DNA of 28,143 nt from an uncultured Bacteroidales bacterium (GCA_937877465.1 CALFIT010000182.1:1-28143); one strand, 5' to 3'. Shown: positions 14,721 through 24,881, counted from the stretch's first letter. Translations and numbers: made by a program. The notes: generated by a model from the sequence alone, not told the origin.

Positions 14721-17687
14721 TTATTGGATTGGGTAAGCCTCATAAAGGATGTCGTGCAACACGGTACGGATGCCCGTCTTCACCAATTTGTTGGGTTCGG
14801 CATCGGGATAGACTCGGTTCGACAAGAAGATGATAATCAGGTCGTTGGCAGGGTCGGCCCAAACAAAGGTGCCGGTGAAGCCTGTATGCCCGAAGCCTTG
14901 CATCGAGCCTGACTTGGAAGCCGTGCAACTCCCCTTCTTGTTGAGCGGCAACTTGTCGAAGCCGATGCCACGGCGGTTGTCGTTGCTGGCCGCAAAAGGC
15001 GCTTTGGTGAAATAGCGCACCGTTTCGGGCTTCAGATAGCGCACGCCATCGTAAACGCCCTCGTCGAGGAGCATCTGCATGATGGCCGCCAAGTCGTGGG
15101 CATTGGAAAACAAGCCAGCGTGACCCGCCACACCGCCGAACATGGCCGCCGCTTGGTCGTGTACGTCACCCCAAACCAGCTGGCGGCGAAAGACGGTGTC
15201 GTTTTCCGTCGGAGCAATCTGCTCGCGGGTAAAGTGGTCCAAGGGCTTGTAACAGATGTGATTCAGTCCCATGGGATAATAGAACTCCTTCCGTAGGAAG
15301 TCCTCAATCTCCTGATTTGTAATCTGTTTCACGATTTTCGGCATGTAATAGAACCCCATGTCGCTATACAGGTACTTCTTCTTGCCCAATGCCGTTTTCG
15401 CTACCGAATCGAAAATACGGTCTTGGTAGTCGTTGATGAGATAAAGGTTCTCGGCCACCCTAACGTTGTGGTTTTCATCGATATGGTCGCTGTAGAACTC
15501 CGCTTTCGGGCCGTTTTCGTCGACGGTCACCTTATAGAACGGCACCCACGCCTTCAGTCCGGCCTGGTGCGTCATGATGTCGATGAGCTTCAGGCTGCCG
15601 TGGGCCTTGCCTTTCAGATAGGGAAAAAAATCGGCCAACGTCTTGTTCAAGTCAATCAAGCCTTGGTCGTATAACTTCATGACAGCCAGCGTAGAAGCGA
15701 AAATCTTGGTGCATGAGGCGATGTCGTAAAGGTCGTCGGGCTGCACCTGATGGCCGCCGCCGTAGGTGAAATTCCCGAAGCACTTGTCGTACACCATCTT
15801 GCCGTCTTTCATGGCCACAATCTGGCACCCGGGATAAGCCCCTTTCCTGATGCCCGAAAGTGCCACAGAGTCCAACTTGGCAGCATATTTTGCGCTCATC
15901 GTACCCGTCGGCAGCACAGCAACATGTTCATCCTGAATCGGTTGCATGACTGGAGCGGGCATCTCCTTCTGTGGAAGTATGTGTTCGTTCTTGGCAGGAG
16001 CCAAAGCCACAATGCCATCGCCGCACTTGAACTTGCTCGTCGAGACGGGCAAGGTGCCGTTGGCTTCAAGTTCGCCCGAAAGCAAGCGCACCACGGCATT
16101 CACGGCTGGCACCTCGTCCTGATAGGCCACCACCAAGCCCTTCACGCTGTTGTTGACGCGGAACATATCCAAGGCATACGGACAGGCGAACAGGTTGAGA
16201 ATCACGTCGTTTTGTGCGACCAAACGGTTGAAGAAGTTCACCGTCTCGCTATTGATGCCATAGTTCTTGTTGGCAAACATCGTGGTTTTCTCGATGCTGA
16301 CCACCACAAGATCGTAACTCTCCAAACGCTTCAGCCAATCCGCCGACTTCGAGGCTATGCCGTCTTTCGACACAACAAAGGAGGTCGTGTTGTAGCCACG
16401 AGCCACAAGGCCTTCGTTCACATCGTTCTTGGTGTTGCCGATGGTCACCACGGCGATTTTCTTGTTGTTGGCCAACGGAATCACATGGTTTTCATTGCGA
16501 AGCAGCGTCAGGGCCTCGTCATAGAGTTGTTGGCGCAGTTCCTTGTAGGCGGGTTTCTTCAGGTCATTCATCAGATTGGCCGCCGGTGCCGGCTGGTAAC
16601 GGTTCAGGCCCGCACGGTACTTGTAACGCAAAATCTTCTTGCAACTCTCCTCCAAACGAGCCGCCGCCTTCGGGTCGCGTTCAGCCGCCGCCTTGATGGT
16701 CCTGATGGCCACCGGCACGTCGTGGGGCAGTATCAGCACGTCGTTGCCCGCCATGAAAGCCACATAAGGCACGCTGTCTTGCGACACCTTTTCGGAAACG
16801 CCCTTCATATCGAGGCCATCGGTGAAAATCAGGCCTTCAAAACCCATCTCGTCCTTCAGCAGGTCGGTGACCACGCCATGCGAAAGCGAAGACGAGGTGT
16901 TCTTAACTTTCTCAATGGCAGGGAAATACAAGTGGCCCACCATGGCTCCGTTCACGCCGTTGGCGATGAGATGGCGGAAGGGAGCCAACTCGATGTCGCG
17001 CACCTCGTCCATCGTGCGCGTCACGGTGGGCAGGGTCAGATGCGAGTCCGTCGATGTGTTGCCGTGGCCCGGAAAGTGTTTCATCGTGGTTATCAAGCCT
17101 TTGCTTTGCATTCCGAGGGCGTAGGCGGTGCCCTTCTCGCCCACTTTCACGGGGTCTTCGCCAAAGCTGCGCATCCCGATAATCGGGTTGGCCGGGTTGG
17201 AATTGACGTCCACCACGGGAGCGAAGTTGACATGGATACCCATGCGGCGGCATTGCTCGGCCACCTGCTGCCCCATCTCATAGATCAAGTCGTCGTCGCT
17301 GACGGCCCCCAAGGTCATCTGGTAAGGATAGGCGATGGTGTTTTTCACTCGCATGGAGATGCCCCATTCCGCGTCGATGCTGACCATCAGCGGCGTTTGC
17401 GCCATCGCCTGCCAATCGTTGGCCTGCTTGACGATGGCCTCGGCATCGGCACGGAAGAAACACACCCCGCCAATGTCGTACTTCTTCACGTATTTCGACA
17501 CGTCATCGTAGAAAGGCTTGTCGGGCTGGTTGGCACGCATACATATTAATTGAGCCACGCGCTGCTCAAGAGTGAGACTGTTGTAAACCGAATCCACCCA
17601 GCGCGACTCCGCATCCTGGGCCAAAACCTGTCCCGCCGAAAGCATCAGCAAGAACAAACTCAAGGAAAGATGTTGCTTGATATTCAT
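14721..17687 (-). CDS. Exported GH3 beta-N-acetylhexosaminidase (NagZ-type) fused to a serine hydrolase (beta-lactamase/PBP-like)
   Basis: 988 residues with signal peptide MNIKQHLSLSLFLLMLSAGQ, cleaved near residue 24. The GH3 domain (about 30-370) has the KHFPGHGNTSTDSH loop with the Asp214-His216 acid/base dyad of NagZ enzymes and nucleophile Asp290 in FTDGLDM. A second GH3-type alpha/beta domain follows (about 385-560). The C-terminal serine hydrolase domain (about 600-985) has SxxK as SCTK (Ser658, Lys661), YSD at 774-776 in place of the usual YxN, and HTGFTG in the position of the third motif. GH3 removes GlcNAc from muropeptides or other glycans; the serine hydrolase may act on peptides or esters of the same substrate. 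The fusion is known in Bacteroidetes. It is the last gene of the purD-rnhB cluster. Confidence 0.92.
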   Translation of the reverse strand: MNIKQHLSLSLFLLMLSAGQVLAQDAESRWVDSVYNSLTLEQRVAQLICMRANQPDKPFYDDVSKYVKKYDIGGVCFFRADAEAIVKQANDWQAMAQTPLMVSIDAEWGISMRVKNTIAYPYQMTLGAVSDDDLIYEMGQQVAEQCRRMGIHVNFAPVVDVNSNPANPIIGMRSFGEDPVKVGEKGTAYALGMQSKGLITTMKHFPGHGNTSTDSHLTLPTVTRTMDEVRDIELAPFRHLIANGVNGAMVGHLYFPAIEKVKNTSSSLSHGVVTDLLKDEMGFEGLIFTDGLDMKGVSEKVSQDSVPYVAFMAGNDVLILPHDVPVAIRTIKAAAERDPKAAARLEESCKKILRYKYRAGLNRYQPAPAANLMNDLKKPAYKELRQQLYDEALTLLRNENHVIPLANNKKIAVVTIGNTKNDVNEGLVARGYNTTSFVVSKDGIASKSADWLKRLESYDLVVVSIEKTTMFANKNYGINSETVNFFNRLVAQNDVILNLFACPYALDMFRVNNSVKGLVVAYQDEVPAVNAVVRLLSGELEANGTLPVSTSKFKCGDGIVALAPAKNEHILPQKEMPAPVMQPIQDEHVAVLPTGTMSAKYAAKLDSVALSGIRKGAYPGCQIVAMKDGKMVYDKCFGNFTYGGGHQVQPDDLYDIASCTKIFASTLAVMKLYDQGLIDLNKTLADFFPYLKGKAHGSLKLIDIMTHQAGLKAWVPFYKVTVDENGPKAEFYSDHIDENHNVRVAENLYLINDYQDRIFDSVAKTALGKKKYLYSDMGFYYMPKIVKQITNQEIEDFLRKEFYYPMGLNHICYKPLDHFTREQIAPTENDTVFRRQLVWGDVHDQAAAMFGGVAGHAGLFSNAHDLAAIMQMLLDEGVYDGVRYLKPETVRYFTKAPFAASNDNRRGIGFDKLPLNKKGSCTASKSGSMQGFGHTGFTGTFVWADPANDLIIIFLSNRVYPDAEPNKLVKTGIRTVLHDILYEAYPIQ

Positions 17688-17729
17688 ATAACAAATTTAT
17701 TTTCAATTAATTCAAATATTTTATTTCAA

Positions 17730-18539
17730 CTATTGCTTTAAGTCTTGCCAGTCATAAGGCTTGCAGACAATGGTCTTGGTTTCGTCCAAAACGAAGACCG
17801 TCGGCGTGGAAGTGACATGGTAATCCAAAAAGGCATCTCCATCCCAACGTTTTTCATCATAGAAATGGTATCCAGGCAAGCGCATTTTTTTCACCGTGCA
17901 CAACACTTCTTCTTGGCTTTCAGCCAAAGCAAAGGTAACTAATTCAAAATCAGACTTCAAATCTAAATGTTTCCTTATTTGGGTCAGGAACTCATGGCAA
18001 TACTCACAGTCGGTCGACCAAAAGACAACCAATGTGTTTCTCGCTGTCGAAGCATAAATCTCATACGCTTTCCCATCAATGGTAACTCCAACATAATCAG
18101 GAGCTTTTGCACCAACACGCACCTTTTGGTAAGGCTCGGCAATGGAATCCAAGCGCAAGCCTTCTTCCATAGTAATCTCACCTTCAAGGAGTTGAGGATA
18201 ATTCAAAAGGTAATCCACCACCCGATCACGCCCCATATTGGAATAACCGTTCAAGGCGAAGTCTAAGACAAAATCATACACCCGCATGTTGACTTTGGCG
18301 CGACCGAGGACGACATCCAAACCCGCAATCGACAGACTGTCAAAGCGTTGCTCGTCGCCATCGGTAAAGGAATAGAAATAATCGATCAACTTATCGGAAA
18401 ACGCGCGGGAGGAAATCAGCGTGGTGTCCGTGAAGTCGGTATCGGCCCAATACGTCTGCAACCTATCCGTTTGCGCCCTCAACGAAGCCGTCGAAAGCAA
18501 CAAGAAAGTGACCCATAGTATATTCCTTATCTTATTCAT
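17730..18539 (-). CDS. Thioredoxin-like (TlpA/ResA-type) exported protein
   Basis: 269 residues from the ATG at 18539; a GTG at 18548 is less likely. Signal peptide MNKIRNILWVTFLLLSTASLRAQ. Residues about 25-140 are an alpha-helical N-terminal domain as seen in Bacteroidetes thioredoxin-fold lipoproteins and exported proteins (DUF5106-like, not certain). The thioredoxin fold runs from about 143 to the end, with redox motif CEYC (178-181) in VVFWSTDCEYC and the cis-Pro loop at TSTPTVFVLD. It probably reduces disulfides in the periplasm. It lies between rnhB (23 bases) and the GH3 fusion (42 bases) on the same strand. Confidence 0.87.
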   Translation of the reverse strand: MNKIRNILWVTFLLLSTASLRAQTDRLQTYWADTDFTDTTLISSRAFSDKLIDYFYSFTDGDEQRFDSLSIAGLDVVLGRAKVNMRVYDFVLDFALNGYSNMGRDRVVDYLLNYPQLLEGEITMEEGLRLDSIAEPYQKVRVGAKAPDYVGVTIDGKAYEIYASTARNTLVVFWSTDCEYCHEFLTQIRKHLDLKSDFELVTFALAESQEEVLCTVKKMRLPGYHFYDEKRWDGDAFLDYHVTSTPTVFVLDETKTIVCKPYDWQDLKQ

Positions 18540-18562
18540 ATCCAACACTTAAAAACACATCA

Positions 18563-19159
18563 TTAAATCTCCAACTTCAACTGGATTGCCATATTGAAAG
18601 TCATGCGGTGCAAAGGCGTTGTGCCATGCTCGGCGATGGCGCGTTTGTGCTCAGGCGTAGGATAGCCTTTGTTTTTCTTCCAGTTATAGGCCGGATATTG
18701 CGCATCATAGTCGACCATCATCATGTCCCTCGTGGTCTTGGCCAAGATGGAAGCCGCCGCAATCGACTGGTATTTGGCGTCGCCACCCACGATACAGACA
18801 TGCTTCACCTTCTTGTAGGGATTGAACCTGTTGCCATCGATGAGCAGCAATTCAGGTTGAAGTGATAGTTGATCCAAAGCCCTGTGCATCGCTAAGAATG
18901 AAGCGTTTAGGATATTGATTTCGTCAATCTCCTGCGCCGTGACAATGCCGATGCCGTAGGTCAAGGCCTCGTTGATTACCAATTCACGCAGTTGCATCCT
19001 TTTCTTCTCCGTAAGTTGCTTTGAGTCATTGAGTTCCGAATAATCGGCATCTTTCTTCAAGACTACCGCAGCGGCCACTACCGGTCCGGCCAAGCAGCCC
19101 CTGCCAGCCTCGTCGCAGCCGGCTTCAACCAAATTCGAGTAATGGGCAAGTAATGACAT
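18563..19159 (-). CDS. rnhB: Ribonuclease HII
   Basis: 198 residues, normal length. It removes ribonucleotides from DNA and RNA from RNA-DNA hybrids. The catalytic pair Asp16-Glu17 lies in AGCDEAGRGCLAGPV, the next acidic residue is in LLIDGNRF, and the fourth motif is SILAKTTRD. It begins 3 bases after the stop of the DUF6427-like membrane protein, so the two are cotranscribed. Confidence 0.97.
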   Translation of the reverse strand: MSLLAHYSNLVEAGCDEAGRGCLAGPVVAAAVVLKKDADYSELNDSKQLTEKKRMQLRELVINEALTYGIGIVTAQEIDEINILNASFLAMHRALDQLSLQPELLLIDGNRFNPYKKVKHVCIVGGDAKYQSIAAASILAKTTRDMMMVDYDAQYPAYNWKKNKGYPTPEHKRAIAEHGTTPLHRMTFNMAIQLKLEI

Positions 19160-19162
19160 GGT

Positions 19163-20146
19163 TTACAAGAGTTTAAAATAGTAGTGATTGGCGAAAACCA
19201 AGGCAAGGAAAACCACCAAGAACAAATTGGCCCAACCCGTATTGCCCATATAGGAAAACGCATACGACACAAAGATAGACAACACGATGAAAATCAAGCC
19301 GTTCATCAACACATTGCCGCCCACAAAAAGGAGCAAGAGGGCAAAGACTAACAGGACAACTGTCATCGAGATCTTGGCACGCACCTCCACGGTCTTCTCG
19401 AAACCCGCGTTGCCGCCACCGACAAACAGCAAAATCGATGGAACAAATAAAAGAACCAACAAACTGATTGTCTTTAAGTTGAATCCGCTTACCGAGAATT
19501 TGATTGAAGTGAAGTAATCGCGATAGTTAGCCGCCATTTGGTGGAAATCGCCGAACAGGAACACCCCAAAGAAATACACGATATAGACGAACAAAAAGCC
19601 GAAAATCGGGATCAACTGCAAGCGCAACGTCCCTTTCTTGGCCATGGGAAGGGCGATGAACACCCACAATACCAAGAAGATAGCAGGGAAATAACACATT
19701 GAGGCCAAAGCGACGAACACGCCGGTCTTCAGCAGACCCAATTCGGGATTTGGCAATGGGTAGACATCAAACAAATTACTGATAGCCAACAAGATAAATA
19801 TAGTAGACAAGGCAAACGGATAGAAATCGGTTTGCGTCACGGTGAGGCTCATCAGCAGGACGAACACGAATGCGCCCATGGTGCTTACCTTGCCCACGAT
19901 CTGGTTTCGGACCAACATCGCGTTGAAAACCAAGGTCTCCACCACCAAAAGGAAGAAGGCGAAGAGTAGGCGGACAAAGGGAGAGAAGGCCAACAAGCCG
20001 CTGACCAAGTTGAACAGCGGGATGACCGGTTCGTCCAAGCCCACGGCGGTCGTGCCCGACATGAAAGCGGGTATCCACAGGGCGACGGCCATCAACGCAA
20101 TCACCACATACTGAATGGCATAACTCTGTCGAAAGAACTTTATCAT
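19163..20146 (-). CDS. Polytopic membrane protein, DUF6427-like
   Basis: 327 residues with about eight to ten hydrophobic segments spread over the length (for example IQYVVIALMAVALWIPAF, LLFAFFLLVVETLVFNAML, IFGFLFVYIVYFFGVFLFG and a C-terminal LFLVVFLALVFA). The N-terminus MIKFFRQSY resembles the Bacteroidetes family DUF6427, whose function is unknown. Its start overlaps the purD stop by four bases (ATGA, 20143-20146) and rnhB follows at 3 bases. Confidence 0.8.
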   Translation of the reverse strand: MIKFFRQSYAIQYVVIALMAVALWIPAFMSGTTAVGLDEPVIPLFNLVSGLLAFSPFVRLLFAFFLLVVETLVFNAMLVRNQIVGKVSTMGAFVFVLLMSLTVTQTDFYPFALSTIFILLAISNLFDVYPLPNPELGLLKTGVFVALASMCYFPAIFLVLWVFIALPMAKKGTLRLQLIPIFGFLFVYIVYFFGVFLFGDFHQMAANYRDYFTSIKFSVSGFNLKTISLLVLLFVPSILLFVGGGNAGFEKTVEVRAKISMTVVLLVFALLLLFVGGNVLMNGLIFIVLSIFVSYAFSYMGNTGWANLFLVVFLALVFANHYYFKLL

Positions 20147-21513
20147 TGCATTCTCATCAAGTCAAGTCCGATATCGTGGCGGTAGTTGGCACCATCAAAC
20201 TGTATCTTCTCCACTTCGCGATAGGCGATGGCGCGTGCCGCTGCTATCGAGTCGCCGTGTGCCGTCACCGCGATGACACGCCCACCCGACGTAACCACTT
20301 CTTTATCAGCATCAAACGTCGTGCCAGCATGGAAGGCAACGACATCCTTCAAGGCATCCAACCCGCTCATCTTCATGCCTTTCTTGTAAGCCTCGGGATA
20401 GCCGCCCGACACCATCATCACCGTGACCGCCGTCTTTTCGCTTTTGGCATAATGCACCTCGTTGAGGCGGCCTTCGGCGCAAGCGTTGAGCAAGTCGGCG
20501 AAGTCGCCCTCGATGCGGGTCATCACGGCCTCGGTCTCGGGGTCGCCCATGCGCACGTTGTATTCGATGACGTAAGGCTGACCACCGTCGTTCATCAAAC
20601 CCAAGAAAATGAAGCCCTTATAGTCGATGTGCTCGGCTTTCAGGCCTTGCAACGTCGGCTTCACGATGCGTTCCTCCACCCTGTCAAGGAACTCAGGCGT
20701 GCAAAACGGCACGGGCGAAACGGCACCCATGCCGCCGGTGTTAAGCCCTTGGTCGCCGTCGCCGATGCGCTTGTAGTCCTTGGCTTCGGGCAGCAGCACA
20801 TAATGCTCGCCGTCGGTCAAAACGAAAACCGACACCTCGATGCCTTTGAGGAACTCCTCGATGACCACCGTGGCCGATGCCGCGCCAAACTTGCCGTCGA
20901 GCATCTTGGCGAGTTCTTCTTTCGCCTCTTGCAAGTCGTTGAGAATCAACACGCCCTTGCCCGCAGCCAAGCCGTCGGCCTTGAGCACATACGGAGCCTT
21001 GACGCTTTCCAAGAATCGGCAGCCTTCGGCCAAATTGTCCTTGTTCACCTTGAAGCACTTCGCCGTCGGGATGCCGTATTTCTGCATGAAGTCCTTGGCG
21101 AAAGCCTTCGAGCCTTCGAGCTGTGCGCCGCGCTTGTCGGGACCGATGATTTTCACCGTCTTCAGCGCGTCGTCAGCCTTGAAGAAATCGACGATGCCAT
21201 CCACAAGCGGCTGCTCGGGACCGACCACGACAAGGTTAATGTGTTCCTTTAAGCAAAAGTCTTTTACTGCTTCAAAATCAGATGGTTTTATATCCACGTT
21301 AACGCCCACTTGTGCCGTACCGGCATTGCCCGGAGCGATGAAGACGTGTGCCCCTTCGCTTTGGGCCAACTTCCACGCCAAGGCGTGTTCGCGTCCGCCC
21401 GAACCGAGCACCAAAATGTTGCGCCTCACAGCGGTGATGTGCTGCCCCATGATGTCTTTCCAATTCACTGCATCTTTTTCGTTGTCAGCAGGATACATTA
21501 CTATTTTTTCCAT
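20143..21513 (-). CDS. purD: Phosphoribosylamine--glycine ligase (GAR synthetase)
   Basis: 456 residues from the ATG at 21513. It catalyses ATP + glycine + phosphoribosylamine to GAR, the second step of purine synthesis. The N-terminal motif NILVLGSGGREHALAWKL begins at about residue 32, and the ATP-grasp domain holds PYVLKADGLAAGKGV and NTGGMGAVSP, with GDPETEAVM near its end. Compared with the usual ~425 residues it has an extra N-terminal ~30 residues. The ATG at 21450 (MGQHITAVRRN) would give normal length, while 21513 lies 14 bases after the glycosyltransferase stop. The frame is open to 21561 inside that upstream gene, which is not needed. Confidence 0.96.
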   Translation of the reverse strand: MEKIVMYPADNEKDAVNWKDIMGQHITAVRRNILVLGSGGREHALAWKLAQSEGAHVFIAPGNAGTAQVGVNVDIKPSDFEAVKDFCLKEHINLVVVGPEQPLVDGIVDFFKADDALKTVKIIGPDKRGAQLEGSKAFAKDFMQKYGIPTAKCFKVNKDNLAEGCRFLESVKAPYVLKADGLAAGKGVLILNDLQEAKEELAKMLDGKFGAASATVVIEEFLKGIEVSVFVLTDGEHYVLLPEAKDYKRIGDGDQGLNTGGMGAVSPVPFCTPEFLDRVEERIVKPTLQGLKAEHIDYKGFIFLGLMNDGGQPYVIEYNVRMGDPETEAVMTRIEGDFADLLNACAEGRLNEVHYAKSEKTAVTVMMVSGGYPEAYKKGMKMSGLDALKDVVAFHAGTTFDADKEVVTSGGRVIAVTAHGDSIAAARAIAYREVEKIQFDGANYRHDIGLDLMRMQ

Positions 21514-21527
21514 TGTTTCTGTATTTT

Positions 21528-22658
21528 CTATTCGTTGATGGTTTTCATTAAAGCATTCCAAATATCCTCAGCCGCCTTGTCCCAAGAGAAGTCCTTGGCA
21601 CGCTCGCGGCCTTTCTCAATCAGGGTTTCGCGGACGTTCTCGTCGAGCATCTCCGTCATGCCCTCGGCGATGGAAGCCTCGCTGAACGGGTCGACGAGCA
21701 AGGCCGCGTCGTCGGCCACCTCGGGCATGGAGGTCACATTGGAGGTGATGACCGGCGTGTCGCAACGGAAAGCCTCCAAAATCGGGATGCCAAAGCCCTC
21801 GAAATAAGACACATACACCGACGCCAAGGCCGAAGCCGTCACCAAGTGCAAGTCGTCGGCACTCAGCCTGCCGGCAAACACGACATCCTCCTTGAAACGC
21901 ATTTGGCTGTAGGCCTGCTCGATAGGCTCCGACCACCAACGCTTCTCCCCCACAATCAGCAACTTGACGTTGGACGGCGTTTGGCTCTTGAACAAGTCGA
22001 AGGCCGTGAACAGTCGCGCCAAGTTCTTGCGCGGATGCAACGAGCCGACGAACATGAAATAGGGATTCCCTGCCGTGTATCTCGCCCTTATCTTTTCCTG
22101 CTCCTCGTCGGAAATCGGCGCAAACTGCTCATTCACACCGTTATACGCCACGTCAATCTTGTCAGGATTAATGCCGTAGCACTCCACGATGTCCTGTTTC
22201 GAGAACTCCGAAACCGTCACGATGCGTTTGGCTTTGCGGGCGAATTTCGGGAAATACTTCTTGTAGTGCCAAAGATGGATTTTCGGCATGTCCTTCGGAA
22301 AATGCTCGAAGTTAAGGTCGTGGAACTGAGCCACTTGCAGCACATCGGAACGAAGGCTCAGGTAGCCGTCGGGCGAGAAATACAGGTCGGGTTGGATCTT
22401 GTCCAACGCCTTCTTCACCGAGAACTCGAAGAACCAGATGAATAGGAACGGGTGGCGAGCCTGCGGGAACAGCACTATGGGTTTCACGTTGTCGCCGAAC
22501 AGGAACATCGGGTCGGGCTGTCGGTCGAAGAGGAAGTAGAACTCCACATCGGGATGGCTTTTCACCATGCGGCGCAAGGTTTCGTAGGCCACCCATCCGA
22601 TGCCTTCCAACCTGTCTTTCAGCAACAAGCGCGTGTTTACTGCGATTTTCATTGCCAT
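21528..22658 (-). CDS. GT4-family glycosyltransferase
   Basis: 376 residues from the ATG at 22658 (MAMKIAVNTRLLL); an ATG at 22652 is equally good. GT-B fold with two Rossmann domains. Hinge region GSLHPRKNLARLFTAF is the usual start of the second domain, and EGFGIPILE (Glu287 and Glu295) is the nucleotide-sugar EX7E motif. RIVTVSEFSKQDI and INPDKIDVAYNGV are also typical of GT4. It transfers a sugar from an NDP-sugar to an unknown acceptor, likely a surface polysaccharide or glycan. It is the first gene of the purD-rnhB cluster. Confidence 0.93.
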   Translation of the reverse strand: MAMKIAVNTRLLLKDRLEGIGWVAYETLRRMVKSHPDVEFYFLFDRQPDPMFLFGDNVKPIVLFPQARHPFLFIWFFEFSVKKALDKIQPDLYFSPDGYLSLRSDVLQVAQFHDLNFEHFPKDMPKIHLWHYKKYFPKFARKAKRIVTVSEFSKQDIVECYGINPDKIDVAYNGVNEQFAPISDEEQEKIRARYTAGNPYFMFVGSLHPRKNLARLFTAFDLFKSQTPSNVKLLIVGEKRWWSEPIEQAYSQMRFKEDVVFAGRLSADDLHLVTASALASVYVSYFEGFGIPILEAFRCDTPVITSNVTSMPEVADDAALLVDPFSEASIAEGMTEMLDENVRETLIEKGRERAKDFSWDKAAEDIWNALMKTINE

Positions 22659-22705
22659 ATTATAATAGGTGCGACATAGCCGAAGCACCCTGCTTTTTAG
22701 TTTGG

Positions 22706-22713
22706 CAAAAATA
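22706..22713 (-). promoter_or_regulatory. Putative -7 element TATTTTTG for the glycosyltransferase-purD cluster
   Basis: A perfect TAnnTTTG match about 48 bases before the ATG at 22658, in the gap between divergent genes. No clear -33 element. Confidence 0.5.
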
Positions 22714-22765
22714 CAAATTTCAGCCACACTTTCAGCGCGTTTTACCCATTTCCGCCAAATTTTGT

Positions 22766-22773
22766 TATTTTTG
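22766..22773 (+). promoter_or_regulatory. Putative -7 element TATTTTTG for the DUF5060 glycosidase
   Basis: A perfect TAnnTTTG match 21 bases before the ATG at 22795. It shows that the true start is downstream of the longer open frame, which begins at 22669. Confidence 0.5.
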
Positions 22774-22794
22774 CCCTTTCAAACCACACGAAAC

Positions 22795-24881
22795 ATGAAG
22801 CAACACCTGACTTTGGCGCTCGTCGTCGCGCTCTTTTCCATCGGCTACGGCCAACCGAAAATCACCAATGTGTCGTTCCCGAAGTCCGTGGAGACCTACG
22901 GCCTGTTTGAGATGGCCTTCCAGATGGGCGACTATGCCAACCCCTACGACCCTGCCGTCATCGACGTTTACGCCGAGTTCCTTTCGCCCGAAGGCAAGTC
23001 GGTGCGCGTCAACGGATTCTATTACGAAGGCTACGGCTTCGAGGAAAGCAAGGGTTACGAGCAGGCGAAAGCCAACCGTGACCGTGGCTGGCGCGTCAGG
23101 TTCGCGCCCGAAGTGGACGGCGACTGGACTTTCAGCCTCCATGCCATCGACCGGCAAGGCAAAACCGAGCTGAGTGCCATCGGGCAGAACCGATTCGGCT
23201 TCCAATGCCAGCCCGCCCGTTCCGCCAAAGGCTTCATCTCTTTGGCCAACAGGCGTTTCCTGAAAAGGGGCGTGGTGGCAAACGGCCAACGCGAAAGCCG
23301 CGCCTTCTTCCCCATCGGGCCTAACATCGCTTGGTATGGCAACGGCGGGTCGTATGCGCAACCGAAAGGCATCTACGACTATGAGAAGCACGTCGACTCC
23401 ATCGCAGGCAGCGCCAACTACATGCGCATCTGGATCAACCGGCCCCAATGCCTGAGCCTCTTCGGGGCCGAATACACGCAGACGTCCGACAACAAGGCTA
23501 CGGTCTATTTCAACTCGTCCCTCAACCAGAAAGACGCCGCCGAGCTCGACCACATCATGGCATACGCCGCCAAGAACGGCATCAGCGTCATGCCCTGCAT
23601 CTTCACTTTCGGCAGTTTTTGCAGCCAACGCCAAAGCGCGAGCACATGGGAGAACAACCCCTTCCACACCGTCTTGGGCTTGGCCTCGCCGACCGACTTT
23701 TTCACCGATTCGGAAGCCAAACGCATTACGAGGAACCTCATCCGTTACATCGTAGCGAGATGGGGCTATGCCACCAACATCGTGTGTTGGGAGCTGTGGA
23801 ACGAAGTCGACAACATCTCCAACGGCCAACTCCCGAAAAGCGAGCACCAACGCAACGTCGTCGGCTGGCACGGCGAGATGGCGCAATACATTCGCGACAT
23901 CGACCCCTTCCATCATCCCATCACCACCTCTTTGGCCGTCTTCAACGAGTCGGATTACTTCCACAGCCAGTTGTTCGACCAGCTCGACATCGTGCAGAAA
24001 CACAGCTACGGTAGTTTCCTGAAAGCCAAGGAGAAAGACCAACGCCCGTTCCAGCTCTACAAAGCCAGCACCGCCGCTTTCGAAGTCTATCCCAACAAGC
24101 CTTTCTTCATCGGGGAGTTTGGCATCAGCCAGTCGACCGGCAAGCCGAAATACAAGGACAAAGACCCCTTGGGCTTCGACACGCACAACTGCATTTGGTC
24201 GACGGCGTTCTCCGGCGCGATGGGTCCGGCCTCGTTCTGGTATTGGGAATGCCTCGACGAGCAAGACCTGTTCCGCATCTACGAGCCTTTGCTGCGGTTT
24301 TGCGAAGGCTTGCCGCCCCTCTCCGATTCGTTTGCGGGACGATGCACGGCAAAATCGGGCGCGGCCAACTTCCCCAACGGCATCCAGACCTTTTATATGG
24401 CCAACGCGACGGAAGACACCATCTACGGATGGAGCCAAGACGCCAACTTCAGCTATCCGGCCCTGCGCCGACTGACCGAGCAGACAAGCCTGAACGGACA
24501 ATTCAACGGCAACGTCTTTGACCCGAAGGGCTATGTCTACACCTTGGACGTGACAAAGAAGCCCGAACCGAGTTCGAAAAACAACACCATCAAACTGCCC
24601 GTCAGCAACCAAGCCGCTGGCACACAATACATTGTCAGGTGGTATGACACCGAAACGGGCTTAGAGATGAAGGCAGAGAGGACAACGGTCAAGGTGAATG
24701 GCAAGAGTCTGTCGTTTGAATTCCCCTCTTCGGTCAGAGATTTGAAAAACAAGCGCATCAACAACACCTACGGCGATGCCGTGTTCAGCCTCACCGTCGA
24801 CCGAGGCACCAAAGAAGAGAGCGGCACGCAAGGCGCCGCTCCCAAGAAAGTCGTGATTCGTCCGGCAAAAAGCGGACAGGA

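Noticed and set aside
16490..16510. TCATTGCGAAGCAGC resembling the repeat core at 9256
   Set aside because: It encodes the conserved LLRNEN segment of the GH3 protein in the other direction, so the likeness is chance.
15750..17549. Open frame of 599 codons on the plus strand
   Set aside because: It lies antisense to the GH3-serine hydrolase fusion, whose motifs are unmistakable; the translation has low complexity in His, Val and Arg and no domain. It results from the codon bias of the real gene.
17692..17699. TAAATTTG just before the GH3 fusion start as a promoter
   Set aside because: It would place the transcription start on the ATG, it has no -33 element and the gap is AT-rich, so a chance match inside the operon is more likely.
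22765..24627. Open frame of 620 codons on the minus strand
   Set aside because: Antisense shadow of the DUF5060 glycosidase; no motifs, no signal peptide, no promoter.
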